Shown in pieces: positions 16,694 to 26,470 of a DNA stretch of 59,357 bases. Under the pieces are notes generated by a model that made no database searches, was not told where the DNA came from, and saw only the letters and a program-made list of their open reading frames with translations. Origin of the DNA: Lachnospiraceae bacterium (GTDB taxonomy: Bacteria > Bacillota > Clostridia > Lachnospirales > Lachnospiraceae); NCBI GenBank assembly GCA_022799175.1, contig JAAWNY010000012.1, positions 1 to 59,357 on the forward strand. Direction: 5' to 3'. The translations under genes were made by a program, and so were the position numbers. Within the stretch, counting starts at the first letter, position 1. Every line of letters begins with the position of its first letter.

Positions 16694-18052
16694 ATGAAAA
16701 TCATTATTATAGGATGCGGCAAAGTGGGCTATGCCCTGGCAGAAGGTCTGACGGAAGAAAATCATGATGTCACCATCGTCGATTCCTCTGCCCAGCGCCT
16801 GCAGGATGTAACCGAAGAACTAGATGCCATGTCTATCATTGGCAACGGATCCAGTATCAATACTCTTTTGGAAGCGGGAGCCTCTGATACGGATCTTTTG
16901 ATCGCTGTGACCGGTTCCGACGAATTGAACCTGTTATGTTGCCTGATTGCGAAAAAGCAATGGAACTGCCATACCGTTGCTCGTGTCCGCAATCCTATCT
17001 ACAACAAAGAAATCGATCTGATCAAAGAAAGTCTTGGCATTTCTATGATCATAAATCCAGAACTGGCGGCTTCCGCTGAGATCGCCAGATTGTTGCGTTT
17101 TCCATCCGCTATCAAAATCGATACTTTCGCCAAAGGAAGGGTGGAACTCTTAAAGTTTCGTATCAAACCAGATTTTCAGTTGGATCAAGTATCTATCGCT
17201 GAACTTCCCCGCCATGCAAAATGTGATATTCTGGTAGCTGGCATTGAACGTGGGGAAAACGCATATATCCCCAATGGTAATTTTATTTTGCAAAATGGGG
17301 ATCTGGTCTCCATCATCGCCTCTCCTAAAAATGCAGCAGCATTTTTTCAAAATATTGGGTTGGCTACTAACCAGGTCAAAAACTGCATAATTGTGGGCGG
17401 TGGTACGATCGCCGTATATCTAGCCCGACAACTTCTGGATATGAAGATCCGTGTTGCCATTATTGACAAAAATCAAGAACGATGTCAGGAACTTTGCGAA
17501 CATTTGCCGGATGCTGTGATTATCCAAGGAGACGGCACCAACCGAAAACTTTTGATGGAAGAGAATTTAGAAGGCGCCGAAGCATTTGTTGCCCTGACCA
17601 ATATGGATGAAGAGAATATTATGCTCTCTCTCTTTGTCCGTGAACACTCAAAAGCCAAGTTAATTACCAAAGTAAACCGGATGTCCTTTGATAATATCCT
17701 AGATCAGCTGGATTTGGGCAGCATTATTTACCCCAAATATATCACTGCTGACTATATTCTCCGCTATATCCGCGCTATGCAGAATTCCATTGGCAGCAAT
17801 GTGGAAACCCTCTGCCATATTTTAGATGGTAAAGCAGAAGCGTTGGAATTCTGCATTCGAGAGAATTCCCCGGTTGTGGGCATTCCTTTAAAAGATCTGC
17901 AGCTTAAAAGCAATCTTCTCCTTGGATGTATTCATCGAAAAGGAAAAGTTATTATTCCACGAGGCAACGATACCATTAACGTTGGCGATACCGTGGTTAT
18001 AGTCACCACCCAAAGGGGTCTGGACGATATCCAAGATATCCTGAAAAAATAG
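16694..18052 (+). CDS. trkA: Trk potassium uptake system peripheral protein TrkA
   Basis: This 452-residue cytoplasmic gating ring subunit of the Trk/Ktr K+ channel has two RCK modules. The first Rossmann motif is KIIIIGCGKVGYALAEGL (about 2-19) and the second is CIIVGGGTIAVYLARQLL (about 231-248). Each is followed by a TrkA-C domain. The frame is open upstream to 16520, but the start at 16694 is chosen because GGGAG lies 6 bases before it and the Rossmann fold then begins at residue 2. trkH follows 11 bp later, so the two form one operon. Confidence 0.93.
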   Translation: MKIIIIGCGKVGYALAEGLTEENHDVTIVDSSAQRLQDVTEELDAMSIIGNGSSINTLLEAGASDTDLLIAVTGSDELNLLCCLIAKKQWNCHTVARVRNPIYNKEIDLIKESLGISMIINPELAASAEIARLLRFPSAIKIDTFAKGRVELLKFRIKPDFQLDQVSIAELPRHAKCDILVAGIERGENAYIPNGNFILQNGDLVSIIASPKNAAAFFQNIGLATNQVKNCIIVGGGTIAVYLARQLLDMKIRVAIIDKNQERCQELCEHLPDAVIIQGDGTNRKLLMEENLEGAEAFVALTNMDEENIMLSLFVREHSKAKLITKVNRMSFDNILDQLDLGSIIYPKYITADYILRYIRAMQNSIGSNVETLCHILDGKAEALEFCIRENSPVVGIPLKDLQLKSNLLLGCIHRKGKVIIPRGNDTINVGDTVVIVTTQRGLDDIQDILKK

Positions 18053-18063
18053 GGGAGTAAACC

Positions 18064-19503
18064 ATGAATTATCGAATTATTTTTTACATAATCGGATGGA
18101 TTTTAAATATTGAAGCTGCCTTTATGCTTTTGCCTTTTTTGACGGGCGTTATCTATCAAGAATCTGCCTTGTGGTCCTTTGTCATCAGCGGAATGATCTG
18201 CTTGGTCATGGGAATTGCCTTGACCTTTTGCAAACCAAAACGTCAATATTTTTATGTAAAAGAAGGTTATGTAACCGTAGCTCTAAGTTGGATTGTTTTA
18301 AGTATTATGGGCTCTCTGCCTTTTTTGCTCAGTGGCTCTATTGAACATCCCATCGATGCTTTGTTTGAGACGGTTTCCGGTTTCACTACTACTGGCGCTA
18401 GCATTCTTCCTGCTGTGGAAGACCTGCCCAAATGTATCCTTCTCTGGCGCAGCTTTACTCACTGGATCGGCGGCATGGGAGTGCTGGTATTTCTGCTATC
18501 GCTATTGAAGTTAGCTGGTGGTTCCCATATGAATCTGATGAAGGCAGAAAGCCCTGGTCCTTCTGTCAGCAAACTGCTGCCTAAGGTTCACTCTACCGCA
18601 AAGATTCTTTATGGGATCTATATTATCATGACAATTGCTGAATTTATTGTCCTAATCGTTAGCGGCATGTCTGTTTTTGATGCCCTCACCACTTCATTTG
18701 GTACGGCAGGAACCGGAGGCTTTGGTATAAAAAACGACAGTATTGCCAGCTATTCTCCTTTGATTCAGATAGAAGTGACCATTTTTATGATCCTTTTCGG
18801 GGTTAATTTTAATTTTTATTTTCTGCTTCTTCTGCGCAAATGGAAACAAGCTTTCTCCAATGAGGAAGTGTGCTGTTACTTTGCCGTTATCGGGATAGCA
18901 ATTCTGCTGATCAGCTGGGATATTCGCGGACTCTATGATACTTTTTTTGTCGCTCTGCGTGAATCCGCTTTTCAGGTTGGTTCCATCATCACTACCACGG
19001 GCTTTGCCACCTGTGATTTTAACCAATGGCCGGAAATTTCCCGGACCATTTTAGTTATGCTAATGTTTGTGGGGGCCTGTGCCGGAAGTACTGGTGGCGG
19101 CATCAAAGTTTCTCGCTTTATTATCCTGATCAAATCCACGGGGAAAGAACTGAGCAGCTATCTTCATCCCCGCCAAGTAAAGAGCATCCGTATGGACGGC
19201 AAATCGATCGATCCCGAGGTAGTACGCAATATCAATGTATTCATGATTGTTTATCTTTTGATTTTTGCTGTTTCTTTGTTGGTATTGGCCTGCGATGGCA
19301 CAGATCTAATCACCAATTTCACAGCTGTCGCCGCCACCTTTAACAATATTGGTCCTGGCTTAGAACTGGTGGGGCCTTCCGCCAATTTCGGATTATTCTC
19401 CAATCCGGCAAAATTGGTACTAATCTTTGATATGCTTGCTGGGAGATTAGAAATCTTCCCATTGCTTTTACTGTTTGTACCAGATATCTGGAGAAAATTC
19501 TGA
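18064..19503 (+). CDS. trkH: Trk potassium uptake system membrane protein TrkH
   Basis: This 479-residue membrane subunit of the TrkAH potassium uptake system is built from four M1-P-M2 repeats. Selectivity-filter segments are visible: [12 protein letters not shown] (about 109-120), [10 protein letters not shown] (about 211-220), [12 protein letters not shown] (about 309-320) and FNNIGPGLE (about 427-435). GGGGAG lies 7 bases before the ATG. A large hairpin follows the stop. Confidence 0.94.
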   Translation: MNYRIIFYIIGWILNIEAAFMLLPFLTGVIYQESALWSFVISGMICLVMGIALTFCKPKRQYFYVKEGYVTVALSWIVLSIMGSLPFLLSGSIEHPIDALFETVSGFTTTGASILPAVEDLPKCILLWRSFTHWIGGMGVLVFLLSLLKLAGGSHMNLMKAESPGPSVSKLLPKVHSTAKILYGIYIIMTIAEFIVLIVSGMSVFDALTTSFGTAGTGGFGIKNDSIASYSPLIQIEVTIFMILFGVNFNFYFLLLLRKWKQAFSNEEVCCYFAVIGIAILLISWDIRGLYDTFFVALRESAFQVGSIITTTGFATCDFNQWPEISRTILVMLMFVGACAGSTGGGIKVSRFIILIKSTGKELSSYLHPRQVKSIRMDGKSIDPEVVRNINVFMIVYLLIFAVSLLVLACDGTDLITNFTAVAATFNNIGPGLELVGPSANFGLFSNPAKLVLIFDMLAGRLEIFPLLLLFVPDIWRKF

Positions 19504-19510
19504 CACTCAT

Positions 19511-19561
19511 TCCCTGGCAACCATCCATTCCTATTTTTCGGTTTTGGATTGTTGCCAGGGA
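19511..19561. terminator. hairpin between convergent trkH and dctP
   Basis: TCCCTGGCAACCATCCA (from 19511) pairs with the inverted copy TGGATTGTTGCCAGGGA (ending 19561) with one mismatch in 17. The loop is about 17 bases. It lies between two convergent genes and overlaps neither promoter, so a bidirectional terminator is likely, although neither side has a good T-run. Confidence 0.6.
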
Positions 19562-20662
19562 TTATTCGTGCAAAATGGTTGATTCGTACGATGGCTTTGT
19601 TTTTTCTTTGTCCATTCTCTCCCCCTCCGCCTCAATCCGTTCAATCACATCCATGTAATCGGCGCAATATTTCTGATAGATTGGCATCATTGCCTCCCGA
19701 AATCGTAATCGTTCCTCTGTGGGCATTTCCACCACAATGCATCCGGCAGCACGGACCCGTTCTTCCGATGCCCTTGCGCGTTGTGTCCACAATTCTCTTT
19801 CATACAAAGCGGAAGCACGCGCACATTCACGAATGATGTTCTGATCTTCAACAGACAGTTTCTTCCAAGTATATTCCGACATCAACTGCATCTCTGGCAC
19901 TCGGGTATGTTCATCTACCGAATAGTAAGGAGCCACCTCATAATGTCGCACAGATTCATAAGAAGGCCAATTATTTTCTGCTCCATCAATGGTTCCTGTC
20001 TCCAACGCCGAATATACCTCATCATAAACCATAGGTACGGCTTCTCCTCCTAAAACTTCTATCATTACCCTCATTAATTCTGACTCCTGAACCCGAATTT
20101 TCAATCCTCGAATGTCTTCCAGCTTTTGAATCGGCTTCTTGGTACAATAAAAGTTTCTTACTCCGGCATCATACCAAGACAGTCCTACAAGCCCAGAACC
20201 TTCCATCAATTCCATAAATTCTTCTCCGATATCCCCTTCCAAAACGTTCCACATATGTTCCGAATTCGTATACAAATAGGGCATTTGCAGTACATTTAAT
20301 CCGGATACGAATTCTGATAACGGTGAAAGTGAAACTCTCGCAAAATCAATGCCTCCAAATTGTAATTGTTCAATGATTGTACGCTCATCTCCCAATATCC
20401 CTTTGGCATTTACTAAAATTTCAATTCTTCCTTCGGTTCGCTCTTTTACCAATTCTGCAAAGCGATAGGCTCCCAGAGTCGTCGGATAATCTTCTGCCTG
20501 GTTTTCTGCATAAGTAAATACATATTCTGGAGCCGTCATCTGTATCTCTTTTTGCTCGGATCCCCCACAGGCACTTATACCGATCCCTATCGCACAGCCA
20601 GCCACTCCTACCAGCATCCGATTTCGAAAGTATTTTATAGAAAAAGTATGATTTCTTTTCAT
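19562..20662 (-). CDS. dctP: TRAP transporter solute-binding lipoprotein, DctP family (first)
   Basis: A 366-residue extracytoplasmic solute receptor of the TRAP DctP family. A lipoprotein signal (about 1-33) ends in ISAC-GG with the lipobox cysteine at about 32. The ligand-coordinating regions keep the expected arginines in AGVRNFYCTKKP and GLKIRVQES. It also has TGTIDGAENNW, typical of carboxylate-binding members. It lies downstream of dctM but behind a terminator, so it may be expressed separately. It is clearly different from the second receptor gene at 22691, so the two probably differ in ligand or affinity. Confidence 0.88.
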   Translation of the reverse strand: MKRNHTFSIKYFRNRMLVGVAGCAIGIGISACGGSEQKEIQMTAPEYVFTYAENQAEDYPTTLGAYRFAELVKERTEGRIEILVNAKGILGDERTIIEQLQFGGIDFARVSLSPLSEFVSGLNVLQMPYLYTNSEHMWNVLEGDIGEEFMELMEGSGLVGLSWYDAGVRNFYCTKKPIQKLEDIRGLKIRVQESELMRVMIEVLGGEAVPMVYDEVYSALETGTIDGAENNWPSYESVRHYEVAPYYSVDEHTRVPEMQLMSEYTWKKLSVEDQNIIRECARASALYERELWTQRARASEERVRAAGCIVVEMPTEERLRFREAMMPIYQKYCADYMDVIERIEAEGERMDKEKTKPSYESTILHE

Positions 20663-20710
20663 TTCCTATTCCCTTGCCTTTATCTTCCTGTCGTTTATTT
20701 CTATTATACG

Positions 20711-20746
20711 AAAAAAGGACAGGAAACACAAATAGTTTTCCTGTCC
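20711..20746 (-). terminator. intrinsic terminator after dctM
   Basis: On the minus strand GGACAGGAAAAC (20735-20746) pairs with GTTTCCTGTCC (20717-20727), followed by TTTTTT. A TATAAT (20703-20708 on the minus strand) directly after it, with TTGTGT 17 bp upstream inside the hairpin, could be a weak promoter for the dctP gene beyond. Confidence 0.85.
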
Positions 20747-20781
20747 TCTCATAAACTCGACCCAGAGTCAAATCTTATCCC

Positions 20782-22074
20782 TTATCCCATCAATCCCGGC
20801 AGCCACATACTGATTGCTGGAACAAACGTGATTAAAAGCAGAGAAATCACCATACAAAGATAAAATGGCAAAGTGGCCTTTACCACTTTTTCCATTGGCA
20901 ATTTAGCAATTGCAGAACCGATAAACAACACTGCACCTACTGGCGGAGTCAGCAGACCGATGCCGCAGTTTAGCACAACCATGATGCCAAACTGAATCGG
21001 ATCAATTCCTATCGAAGTAGCTATAGGAAGCAGAATCGGGGTGGCAATCAAAATAATCGGCGCCATGTCCATAATACAGCCCAGTACCAGCAAAATCAGA
21101 TTCAACAACAAGGCTAAAATATAAGGATTTCTGGTCAAACCCGTAATCGCATTTGCTGCCAAATCCGGTACATGCAGTCTTGTAAGGCAAAAGCCAAATA
21201 CTGCTGAAGTCGAAATCAAAATCAATACGATAGAAAGGGTGGCAACACAATCATCCAATGCCTTCCATACCCCTTTCCAATCCAATCCCTTATACACAAA
21301 CACACTCACCAACAAGCTGTAGACAACGGCAATTGCCGCCGATTCTGTGGCCGTGAACACGCCACCAACCACACCAAATACCACAATCAGTACAGCAGCC
21401 AGCGCCCAAATCGATACGCTCAACTGTTTCAAAAGATTGATGATGGAAAACGGTTCTCCTTTAGGGTAATTCCGCTTTACAGAAATAATGTAAGAGCCAA
21501 TCATCAGACATCCTGCCAACAAAGCTCCCGGAATATACCCTGCCAAAAACAGGGAACCTACAGAAATCCCGCCTGCCGTGGTAGCATAGATTACCATATT
21601 ATGACTGGGAGGAACCAGAAGGCCCTCACAAGAAGAGGTAATCGTAACTGCTGTCGAAAAATCAGCATCGTAGCCCTGATCCACCATCATCGGAATCAAA
21701 ATGGAGCCCAGAGATGCCGTATCTGCCGAGGCAGAACCGGAAATTCCACCGAAAAAATAAGATGCCACGATATTCACCATCGCCATACCGCCTCGCATCC
21801 AACCCACGCAAGCATTTGCCAAAGCGATTAGTTTCTCTGAGATACCGCCAGATCCCATCAACACCCCCATAGTGATGAAGAACGGCACAGCCATCAGGCT
21901 AAAGGAACTGATCCCTTTTACCATATACTGACAGATATTAGAGAGAGGCAGGCCCTGGGCCATCAGGCAAAACACAGATGCCAGACCCACGGCATAGGCA
22001 ATGGGAAATCGTAGAAAAATCATCACAAAAAAGCCGCCAAGTAAAACAGCAATCGCCATTGTATTTGCATCCAT
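20782..22074 (-). CDS. dctM: TRAP transporter large permease subunit DctM
   Basis: The 430-residue 12-helix subunit that catalyses sodium-coupled uptake in TRAP transporters. Typical stretches are MTMGVLMGSGGISEKLIALA-like in the first third (FFITMGVLMGSGGISEKL), SGSASADTASLGSILIPMM (about 114-132) and the matching second-half region around NCGIGLLTPPVGAVLFIGSA (about 357-376). The ATG overlaps the dctQ stop (TAATG), so translation is coupled. A terminator follows 35 bp after the stop. Confidence 0.93.
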   Translation of the reverse strand: MDANTMAIAVLLGGFFVMIFLRFPIAYAVGLASVFCLMAQGLPLSNICQYMVKGISSFSLMAVPFFITMGVLMGSGGISEKLIALANACVGWMRGGMAMVNIVASYFFGGISGSASADTASLGSILIPMMVDQGYDADFSTAVTITSSCEGLLVPPSHNMVIYATTAGGISVGSLFLAGYIPGALLAGCLMIGSYIISVKRNYPKGEPFSIINLLKQLSVSIWALAAVLIVVFGVVGGVFTATESAAIAVVYSLLVSVFVYKGLDWKGVWKALDDCVATLSIVLILISTSAVFGFCLTRLHVPDLAANAITGLTRNPYILALLLNLILLVLGCIMDMAPIILIATPILLPIATSIGIDPIQFGIMVVLNCGIGLLTPPVGAVLFIGSAIAKLPMEKVVKATLPFYLCMVISLLLITFVPAISMWLPGLMG

Positions 22075-22598
22075 TACGCCTCGCCCTCCTTTACAAAAAT
22101 CATTTTTATATGATTATAAAGCGCCTCAATCTCAAATACCAACATTGCCACTCCCGCTAATGGTACTGGAAAATACATCCAGAACCGAGAAAGCCATGGC
22201 ATACTTTCATAAGCGCCGCGTCCGCCAATCGTTTGAGCATACTGCCATCCGACCACGATCATAATCAATGCCAGCACCAGTACGGCAAAATCCGCAAGAA
22301 TATCCAGAAAACGAATCAATGCCTTTGGAAGATAGGAATCCAGAGCTGTCATCCGGATATGGGAACCATTGCGAATCGCCAAAGCTGCAGAAAGCACCGC
22401 CATATAAGACATCAATGTCAACACTACCTGCTCTGACCATGCCGGATCCGGAATAAACGGAATATATCTTCCACAAACAGCCATAGAGGTAATCGCAATA
22501 TCCGCAATCAAAAGCAATTTACAAATAACAAGGGTTATCTTGTATACGATATCGTATATCGGTTTTATCTTATCAATCGATTCAAAAATCCCAGGCAT
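22074..22598 (-). CDS. dctQ: TRAP transporter small permease subunit DctQ
   Basis: A 174-residue, four-helix small subunit of the TRAP transporter with the family motif around ALAIRNGSHIRMTALDSYLP (about 78-97). The frame extends further upstream, but ATG 22598 has AAAGGAG seven bases before it and gives MPGIFESIDK at the N-terminus. It sits between dctP2 and dctM in the order P-Q-M usual for TRAP operons. Confidence 0.9.
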   Translation of the reverse strand: MPGIFESIDKIKPIYDIVYKITLVICKLLLIADIAITSMAVCGRYIPFIPDPAWSEQVVLTLMSYMAVLSAALAIRNGSHIRMTALDSYLPKALIRFLDILADFAVLVLALIMIVVGWQYAQTIGGRGAYESMPWLSRFWMYFPVPLAGVAMLVFEIEALYNHIKMIFVKEGEA

Positions 22599-22623
22599 AA
22601 TTACTCCTTTCCTGTTATGCAAT

Positions 22624-22661
22624 GCGGGCACAAAAGATCTTTATCGACTTTTTGTGCCCGC
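22624..22661. repeat. strong hairpin between dctP2 and dctQ
   Basis: GCGGGCACAAAA (22624-22635) and TTTTGTGCCCGC (22650-22661) form a perfect 12-bp stem with a 14-base loop. It has no T-run on the minus strand. Its position just after the receptor gene suggests a stem that protects or attenuates mRNA, giving more receptor than permease. Confidence 0.7.
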
Positions 22662-22690
22662 AAAAACCTACCACTTCAGATTTTGACTTC

Positions 22691-23812
22691 TTACTGCATA
22701 TCCACAATCTGCTGATACAGATCGGCATAAGCGGAGGTGTTTTCTTCTACTACTTTCTTACAGGCTTCCTGCCATGGAGCTTTATCAGTAACCTCAACTA
22801 CATTACATCCCTCTGCCTTCAACTCATCCAAAACCTTGTTCTCGGCTTCTTCCGAGATCTGACGATTGTACTCAGAAGCCAACTTGGAAGCCTCCATCAT
22901 TGCTGCCTGCTGATTCTCTGTCAGTTTATCCCATGCGTCATCAGTAATGATTACCTGAATTGCTCCCAAAGTATGTCCATCCAGAATCAGGTTGTTAGCA
23001 ACCTCCGGGAATGCATTGGACTTGTAGTTAGCAATTGGCTGCTCAGCGCCATCAACCACACCGGTCTGCAGTGCAGAATACAACTCACCAAAAGCCACAA
23101 CCGTAGGAGAAGCGCCTAATCCCTCAACCATACCATTCATAATCGGATCGTTGGATACACGCAGCTTCATACCTGCCAGATCCTCCAGAGAATTCACCGG
23201 ATTCTTAGTAAAGAAATGACGGAAACCTTCCTCACCATAGAACAAACCTCTTACTCCCGTACCATTGTCATGGGGCTCAAGCAGGAATTCCGGAGCCAGA
23301 TCTGAGGTTGCAAAATTCCAGAAATGCTCCCGGTTCACAAAGGTATAAGGAATCGATAACAGCATAGACTTCTCACCACCATAGCTGGTCAAAGCAAATG
23401 CAGAGATACGGGACATGTCGATCGTTCCACCGCCGCCTAACATGGTATCCAGAACATCATTCTCAGAACCAAGAACGCCAGATGCCTGCAAATCAATGGT
23501 GATAGAGCCACCAGACAATTCCTCAACTTTCTCTTTGAAATAAGAATCGGTCTGTCCCACAATCGTATCCAGAGGATTCACCTCTGCATATACTAAAGTT
23601 ACAGCTGGATCATTGGCAGCTGCTGCTCCAGAAGCATCACCAGCTGCTTCTGGAGCCTTTTCTCCATCTGCCGCTGTAGTCGTCTCTGCCGCAGTATCTG
23701 CAGCCGGAGCTGCTGTAGTAGCCGGAGCATCCGGTTCCTTCAATCCACAGCCAGATAATGATGCCACTACCATAGCTGCACATAATGCCGTGCTAATCCA
23801 TCTTTTTTTCAT
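22691..23812 (-). CDS. dctP: TRAP transporter solute-binding lipoprotein, DctP family (second)
   Basis: A 373-residue TRAP solute receptor. The signal peptide MKKRWISTALCAAMVVAS ends in a lipobox LSGCG (Cys about 22). An Ala/Thr/Pro-rich linker (about 28-70) tethers the receptor to the membrane. The ligand domain has EEGFRHFFTKNP, GMKLRVSND and TGVVDGAEQP. The start at 23812 has AAGGAGG eight bases before it; 19 further codons upstream remain open but lack a site. It is the first gene of the transport operon, just downstream of the two-component genes. The linker is unusually long. Confidence 0.9.
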   Translation of the reverse strand: MKKRWISTALCAAMVVASLSGCGLKEPDAPATTAAPAADTAAETTTAADGEKAPEAAGDASGAAAANDPAVTLVYAEVNPLDTIVGQTDSYFKEKVEELSGGSITIDLQASGVLGSENDVLDTMLGGGGTIDMSRISAFALTSYGGEKSMLLSIPYTFVNREHFWNFATSDLAPEFLLEPHDNGTGVRGLFYGEEGFRHFFTKNPVNSLEDLAGMKLRVSNDPIMNGMVEGLGASPTVVAFGELYSALQTGVVDGAEQPIANYKSNAFPEVANNLILDGHTLGAIQVIITDDAWDKLTENQQAAMMEASKLASEYNRQISEEAENKVLDELKAEGCNVVEVTDKAPWQEACKKVVEENTSAYADLYQQIVDMQ

Positions 23813-23863
23813 AACACATTCCTCCTTATCTTTTTTATAAAACATCTCCTGAATTCTTGTAAA

Positions 23864-23927
23864 ATTCACAAGATACTGTTATTATAAGGCAAAAATCCCA
23901 AAAAGAAAATGGTAAATTTTTGTGAAT
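23864..23927 (-). promoter_or_regulatory. dctP2 promoter region with inverted TTGTGAAT pair
   Basis: On the minus strand a TATAAT (23881-23886) lacks a good -35, as expected of an activator-dependent promoter. TTGTGAAT occurs on the minus strand at 23864-23871 and on the plus strand at 23920-23927, flanking the promoter. These are candidate binding sites for the adjacent AraC-type response regulator. Confidence 0.45.
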
Positions 23928-23982
23928 CCTAGTATATTTTTAACTTGTCTCATATATTTTTTTATACATTTCAGACAAATAG

Positions 23983-24846
23983 TCATTTCCCGTGGCGAAA
24001 ACATTGAACACGATATTCTGTAGGACTGACACCAGTAATCCGTCGAAACACTTTCGTAAAATAGTTGGAATCCCCATATCCAACTGCCTTGCCGATTTCT
24101 TTAATATTGGCTGTCGGCTCTTCCAGACGCCGTTTTGCTTCTTCTACCCGATAATCCGTCAAATAAGAAATAAAATTCTGGCCAAAACATTGTTTAAACA
24201 ATTTGCAAAAATATGCCTCTGAGTAATTCATCGTTCTGGCCAATTCCTGCATCGAAATATCGTACATATAGTTTTCATGGATATAACGTGTAATCACCTC
24301 TCGCACTCCAAACAAACGGGAATTTTCCAGTTCTTCTGTCTCCTCCAAAAGAAGGTGGGGAATCTCCTCAGAATTCTCTTTTGTGAGTTTTCCGTCTGGC
24401 TGCCATGTCATTGTATACTCTTCTGCCGGCTCCCTGCTCTCTCGATGTGTGTCCTTTTTCTTCTTTTGTACTTCCTCTGCTAGACGGATAGCCTCCTCCA
24501 CTACTAACATCAGCTCCTGCTCCTCATAAGGCTTTAACAGATAATCCAAAGCCCGCACCGTAATCGCTTTCCGGGCATAGGCAAACTCATCAAAAGCAGT
24601 CAAAAAAATAATACAACAATCCTTATCTTTCTCACGAATTCTCTCAGCTGCTTCAATCCCATTGACTCCCGGCATCTCAATATCCAGAATCACCACTTGA
24701 ATATTATGTTTTTCATAGATTTGCAAAGCTTCCCTGCCATTCTCTGCCTGAAAAATAACACACCGCTCACCCAGATTTTTATGTAAAGTTTTATATAAAA
24801 CAGCTCGTTCCAACATCTCATCATCTGCGATCAGCAAATGAACCAT
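23983..24846 (-). CDS. YesN-type response regulator with AraC DNA-binding domain
   Basis: A 287-residue response regulator. The receiver domain (about 1-120) has acidic residues near 8-9, the phosphoacceptor Asp55 in VVILDIEMPG, Thr in FLTAFDE and Lys in LLKPYEE. A charged linker joins two AraC-type helix-turn-helix motifs (about 190-285), with YFCKLFKQCFGQNFISYL and GDSNYFTKVFRRITG. It overlaps the kinase gene by 26 bp and lies just upstream of dctP2-dctQ-dctM, so it very likely activates that transporter in response to its substrate. Confidence 0.92.
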   Translation of the reverse strand: MVHLLIADDEMLERAVLYKTLHKNLGERCVIFQAENGREALQIYEKHNIQVVILDIEMPGVNGIEAAERIREKDKDCCIIFLTAFDEFAYARKAITVRALDYLLKPYEEQELMLVVEEAIRLAEEVQKKKKDTHRESREPAEEYTMTWQPDGKLTKENSEEIPHLLLEETEELENSRLFGVREVITRYIHENYMYDISMQELARTMNYSEAYFCKLFKQCFGQNFISYLTDYRVEEAKRRLEEPTANIKEIGKAVGYGDSNYFTKVFRRITGVSPTEYRVQCFRHGK

Positions 24847-26344
24847 ATGCTCCCTCCTTTTCCTCCCAAGGTATCTGAATCTGAATTACTGTTCCCCGAT
24901 CTTTTCTGCTGTAAATCCACATCTTTCCTTCTTGGTATATGGTTCGTATTCTTTGATAAATGTTGCCCAATCCAATCCCTACTTTTGCTGTGTGATTTTC
25001 TTTTAACGCCACCTCTAACTGTTGCCGGATCGCTTCGTCCATTCCAGCGCCAGTATCTGCTACGGATATCTTCAACCTCTCTTCTTTTTTCCAGACACGA
25101 AGAAACACTCTCCCTCCCTGCTCCTTTTTGGCTACTCCATGGACGATTGCATTCTCTACCAATGGCTGCAAAGTAAACGCCGGGATCCGTACCACCGCCT
25201 CTTCCACCTCAATGCTATAAGCATAGCGAATCCTATTTCCAAAACGCATTTTCTGGATATACATATAATCCTTCACCACTTTCAGTTCTTGCTCTAACGG
25301 CACAATCTGTTCCGTAGTTTTTAAATTATAACGAAACAGATTGCTCATACTGGTTATCATTTTCTCTGTAGTCGATGCATCCTCCAGTCTGGCCATACAA
25401 GCGATTATATTGAGAGTATTGAACAAAAAATGAGGATTAATCTGGCTCTTTAGCAATTCCATACGAGCAGCTTCCAGTCTCTTCTCCATCTCCATTTTTT
25501 CCATTTCTTCTTTGTGGAGCAACTCGGAAATTTCATGATTTTTCATCAGCGTATGAATATAGCCTTCCGTAGCATGTTTCATACGATTAAATGCCTGCAC
25601 CATCTCTCCCATCTCGTCCCGGTTCTCCACAGTCAAATCTTCACCACTAAAATCATTGATAGCAATCTTTCTGGTAGCCTCTGCTAGTTTCTCCATCGGA
25701 TCTACTACTGCATGAGAAAGCAAACGAGTGAGAAAGACCATTACAAGAATCATCACTACAGAAAGAAGTAAAATCAAATAAGGCATCCAATAAAAGAACG
25801 GGACGCGCTTCTGATAACTGGCATCCCCATCTGCCATCGTCAATTGAAGTAACCGACGGGCATAAAGCAGCAAATAGTCCTGCATGGCATATACTTGATA
25901 TAATTTGGTAATATATCCCTGTTTTTCTGGTCCAATCTCCAATATCTCATCCCGTGAAAAACAATAGCATTCATAGGCATTATGAATATTCCAAGTTCTG
26001 CCATATCGTTCTGCCCCCACCGTAAAATAGTCAAAAGGCAATCTTTCCAGACTTTTTCCGGTCCTCTGGCATGACGCTTCATAATGCTCCCAGTTTTCTT
26101 CTGTCCGGTTCCGAATGTAGGCTTTAAATGCCTGCGATTCCAGTTCCATTGCCTCTTGAAAATCATAGCATTTTGAGTTATCATCCAGAATGATATTGAT
26201 ATTTCCTAGAGCAAAATCCATCAGCAGAAAACTAAATACCGCAGATACACCGATCACCAGAATAATCAGACAAACATAGATTCCCAGCTTTTTCTTTAAG
26301 GAGATTCCCAACCACATCGCTTTTATATATGCATGCATCCCCAT
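24821..26344 (-). CDS. YesM-type sensor histidine kinase
   Basis: A 507-residue membrane sensor kinase of the YesM/LytS-like class. TM1 lies at about 20-42, an extracellular sensor region at about 43-183 and TM2 at about 185-208. A HAMP segment follows, then a short coiled coil, then the His_kinase motif KSQINPHFLFNTLN (about 294-307), and an ATP-binding domain with PLVENAIVHG and ADTGAGMD. Its partner is the overlapping AraC-type regulator. The extracellular part resembles no domain I can name. In such systems the sensor may work with the binding protein, which is inference here. Confidence 0.9.
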   Translation of the reverse strand: MGMHAYIKAMWLGISLKKKLGIYVCLIILVIGVSAVFSFLLMDFALGNINIILDDNSKCYDFQEAMELESQAFKAYIRNRTEENWEHYEASCQRTGKSLERLPFDYFTVGAERYGRTWNIHNAYECYCFSRDEILEIGPEKQGYITKLYQVYAMQDYLLLYARRLLQLTMADGDASYQKRVPFFYWMPYLILLLSVVMILVMVFLTRLLSHAVVDPMEKLAEATRKIAINDFSGEDLTVENRDEMGEMVQAFNRMKHATEGYIHTLMKNHEISELLHKEEMEKMEMEKRLEAARMELLKSQINPHFLFNTLNIIACMARLEDASTTEKMITSMSNLFRYNLKTTEQIVPLEQELKVVKDYMYIQKMRFGNRIRYAYSIEVEEAVVRIPAFTLQPLVENAIVHGVAKKEQGGRVFLRVWKKEERLKISVADTGAGMDEAIRQQLEVALKENHTAKVGIGLGNIYQRIRTIYQEGKMWIYSRKDRGTVIQIQIPWEEKEGAYGSFADRR

Positions 26345-26470
26345 TCTACTTTCCTTTTTCTTCCTCTATTGTCTGTTTTTTCATAAATGAAAGCCCCTAT
26401 ATCCGTATGTCTGTTTTTCAAAATTGCAGAAATATCGGTCAGGAGCTTTCCTTTTATTGTTGAAACGATA

